From positions 1,178,001 to 1,242,000 of the forward strand of contig JACGCK010000003.1 in NCBI GenBank assembly GCA_014925825.1: 64,000 bases of DNA, read 5' to 3'. Position 1 is the first letter of the stretch. The number at the start of each line of letters is the position of its first letter. A program made the position numbers and the translations under genes. Below, piece after piece: positions 61,527-64,000 of the stretch. The notes under the pieces were generated by a model. The model had not been told where the DNA came from and made no database searches. It saw nothing but the letters and a program-made list of their open reading frames with translations. The stretch comes from Pholiota molesta. Its lineage: Eukaryota; Basidiomycota; Agaricomycetes; Agaricales; Strophariaceae.

Positions 61527-64000
61527 CTACCATTTCCGAGCTCGTCTTGTTTTACCATGCTTTGCTTGCCCTTGTTCAGCAAGGCCTCTGATTTCCCCAA
61601 AATCGCTGGAGGCTTGCGCTTTTAAGAATGCAGGATTTGTAGCACGATGCGATAAACAGTCCGGTTCGATATAACCTTCTAATGATCCCTCGAATTTTGT
61701 TTCTCTGAAATCGGTGTTCATAGGGAGACCACTCTTCAAAAGGGATCCTCCGTTGGTTTTCTCCAGAACTTTACTGATGTCTAGGGATTCACCTGGAGGA
61801 ATTGGATCTGGGTGGGAAGGGGTAACACAGGGCATATCAACTTCCTTGCGCAGGACTTTGTCAACATCAACCGCAGAGAAGAAAGCCACGCCCTGAGGGA
61901 GATCATCCATCCCAAGTTTGTAGGCAAACAAACTACGCGTCCATAAGTTGGAAATTTGAAGCGCCAGAGCAGCACGATACTTGTCCTCTTCAGAAACCAA
62001 GTAACGAAGTTCGTCGTGGACCGAAATAAGGTATCGAGCATTGATTCCATACTTCGCGATGAGGTGATTCATAGAAACAATGAGGAGATGCAGATAATCG
62101 ACACCGGAGGATTGCACGACCCAATTGATACGAGATGTCATATAATTCGCTCCGAAGCCTTCTGGGAGGTATTCCTTAGAAAGGGCATAGGTAACGCCGC
62201 AGCCCAAAGCAGGTGTTTGAGGGTTGTCCGAGAGGGCAATTTCTTCCAGCTTGTTGAAGAGGTAGCTTTCGGTTCCGCCAAACCAGAATTTTCGATTGAA
62301 CAGATTAGCGCGATGCGTGTTTTTCCCTTTCGTAGAAGCATACAAGTTCTCAGCGAGCTTCTGAGCCTCTTCCGGTAACATTGAAGCGCTTGATTGAAGT
62401 AGCAGGATCTCTGCGTAACGCATACCAGCCCCATATATGCGCGAATAGTTAAAAATCTTGGCTTGATCTCGAGATATTCCCAAAATGCTTGCCGTTTTGG
62501 AGTGGAGATCGGTTCCTGCTGCCTTGGTGCCCTCGAGTGTCATCCAACCAATAGCTGAAGCTCCATGAAGACCAAATTGCGCATCACCCATGCAGCTCGA
62601 AATCCAAAGCTCTTCACTGTCGACGTCCGCGCCAACGATTGCATATCCTTCGGGAGCACGAACCATGGCTTTTAGTTCCGATCCAACTCTATTTTTCTTT
62701 GCGTTGCTTGCGGTCAACCAAGTCTTCTCAATGGCGCGACGAGTTACAGTTCCCATTGGAATCATTTGCGGCAAAATGATACCGTACTTGTTGCCATTTG
62801 ACTTTGGAGGAGGGAAACCCAACGAGCATTGTGAATTCTCCCAAACAACCAATTGGTTGCGAATCCGGTCTCGAGCACTAATCCAATAACTGCAAACAGC
62901 GTTCAGATTCAGAGCTTCTTGTGATTCATTTCCAGGACTCTTCAGTGTCCCATCCTGTCCATACTTGATGAAAGATTTGCCCAGTGGGTTACCAACATTC
63001 GCTTTCTCCCCGTCTTTGTGAGGAACCTTGTAGAAGTTATAGCCTCCGCTGAGGGTAGCTTCTGCCAATGTACTGTCGGCCGGATCGTAGAACGCGAGTG
63101 GGGTCCAGCGAGTTTTGAACTTGGAATCCGAAGGCACCCTAAAAGTCCATCCATGTTCGCGAGAATGAAAGAGTGGATGTCCTGACCAGGAAAGCCGTAG
63201 AAGCAGAGGAGCAATTCGATTTCGAACTGTTATTTCGAGTGTCCCCGGGGAAACATCCTTTCGTGGTTTTGTGGCATCCCAGTACCACTTTGGCCAATGC
63301 ACTGGAGGCGGTTTGGCAGGTTTTATTTTCTTTACTCGTTTCCTAGTAGGGTCTTGACCTGGAGGAATCAGCGTCCAATCTAGTTGAGACAGCCATGGAT
63401 CTGTTCCACGTTCGGAGGGGGGACTTTCCATAGTTGAATTCGCAAGCTCAATAATTCGATGGCGTGTGTCTTGGTCTTTACGACCCTCGCATAAATCGAT
63501 CGCTAGCGTGGTATTCATTGAATGTAATGGCCCTGCCGAAAAGTATTTTGCGGAATATTTTGCGAATATGGTGGTGGTTTTTTGCCCCTTCCCTCGTAGC
63601 GAAAGTGGAACCATCTGATCGTCAAAGAAATAATGCCAACTGTCCTTTGCATTGAAACGAAGGGGAATGCCATCACAAGAGATTTTCAGCAGTAAGGGGA
63701 CAATGCGATCCGTTGTCTGCTTAGCGAAAGGATCAGCTAGCAACTGCATATACCATAATGGTCGGGCATTGGGATCGATAGCTGGTTCGTTGGACGTGAA
63801 TTCGGAGGTGGCCTGTAATAACGAAGTTATGCCTGCAATTCTCAACAGATAAAAGGTATAGACGAACCTCGTCAGGTGGAAACACCCCCCGAGACTTGCC
63901 GGCAATTTTCGGTGTCCAATCCAACTGACTTAACCAAGGATCCGATTTCCAAGCGTCGTCGCCTTTCTCTGCTAAACTACGAGCATCCTCGGCGAGTAGT
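61527..64000 (-). CDS. MIP1: Mitochondrial DNA polymerase gamma, C-terminal part
   Basis: Family A polymerase that replicates mtDNA. The N-terminal exonuclease part lies beyond the right edge. Visible exons: 64000-63868 and 63812-61527, about 805 residues. Polymerase motif A is VGADVDSEELWISS, motif B RDQAKIFNYSRIYGAG and motif C VHDELRYLV, all with their catalytic Asp or Lys/Tyr. Before the palm lies the thumb/spacer block DPWLSQLDW, PKWYWDA, PLLLRLSWSGHPLF and HGWTF. A diverged second version of this same block precedes it (DPWLSQLDW at about 63935, PLWYMQLL, PLLLKISCDGIPLRF, DSWHYF), which looks like an internal duplication of about 190 residues. The C-terminal 110 residues after the palm are disordered and basic at the end (GKTRRARKW), a fungal-specific extension. 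The single intron (GTTCGT...ACAG) is 55 nt. Confidence 0.94.

Overview
The window is nuclear DNA from a basidiomycete fungus, most likely a mushroom-forming Agaricomycete. The evidence is dense, short spliceosomal introns (mostly 45-75 nt), compact and often divergent gene pairs, and the mix of families present. All gene models are hand-built by joining exons across splice sites and checking that the reading frame closes. No database search was run.

Layout from left to right: a partial unknown membrane protein (minus, off the left edge); an RBM26/27-type CCCH/RRM RNA-binding protein (plus); mitochondrial branched-chain aminotransferase (minus); a tandem array of four paralogous small two-exon proteins of unknown function, three apparently intact and one decayed (minus, 6.6-10.7 kb); a very large coiled-coil protein of unknown function (plus); a Kes1/Osh4 oxysterol-binding protein and the DEAD-box helicase Dbp3 (both minus); a membrane-anchored ADAM metalloprotease (plus); mitochondrial ClpP (minus) facing the nuclear-envelope protein Brl1/Brr6 (plus); a SERF/4F5 protein (minus); the TPR co-repressor Cyc8/Ssn6 (plus); a gene-poor stretch; a PalI/Rim9/Sur7-type four-span protein (minus); the palmitoyltransferase subunit Erf4 (plus); a Yap1-type bZIP factor (plus); an Snf2/Sth1 remodeller (minus) facing Ku80 (plus); SRP68 (minus) facing Get3 (plus) with only 42 bp between start codons; and mitochondrial DNA polymerase gamma (minus, off the right edge).

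Most genes are single-copy core eukaryotic genes. The accessory part is the tandem family sharing an LYIPDD motif, which I could not assign to any known family and which is the best candidate for undescribed biology. Some neighbours share a theme: SRP68 and Get3 are both ER-targeting factors fired from one tiny promoter, and Snf2 and Ku80 both act on chromatin or DNA breaks. I see no wider functional cluster.

Two technical features run through the window. First, fourteen places need a single extra base to keep a coding frame open, always in the same direction and mostly in or beside short homopolymers, which points to single-base deletions in the assembly rather than biology. Second, several genes use very short exons (6, 6, 7, 11, 12, 18 nt) or GC-AG introns that automated annotation will probably miss.
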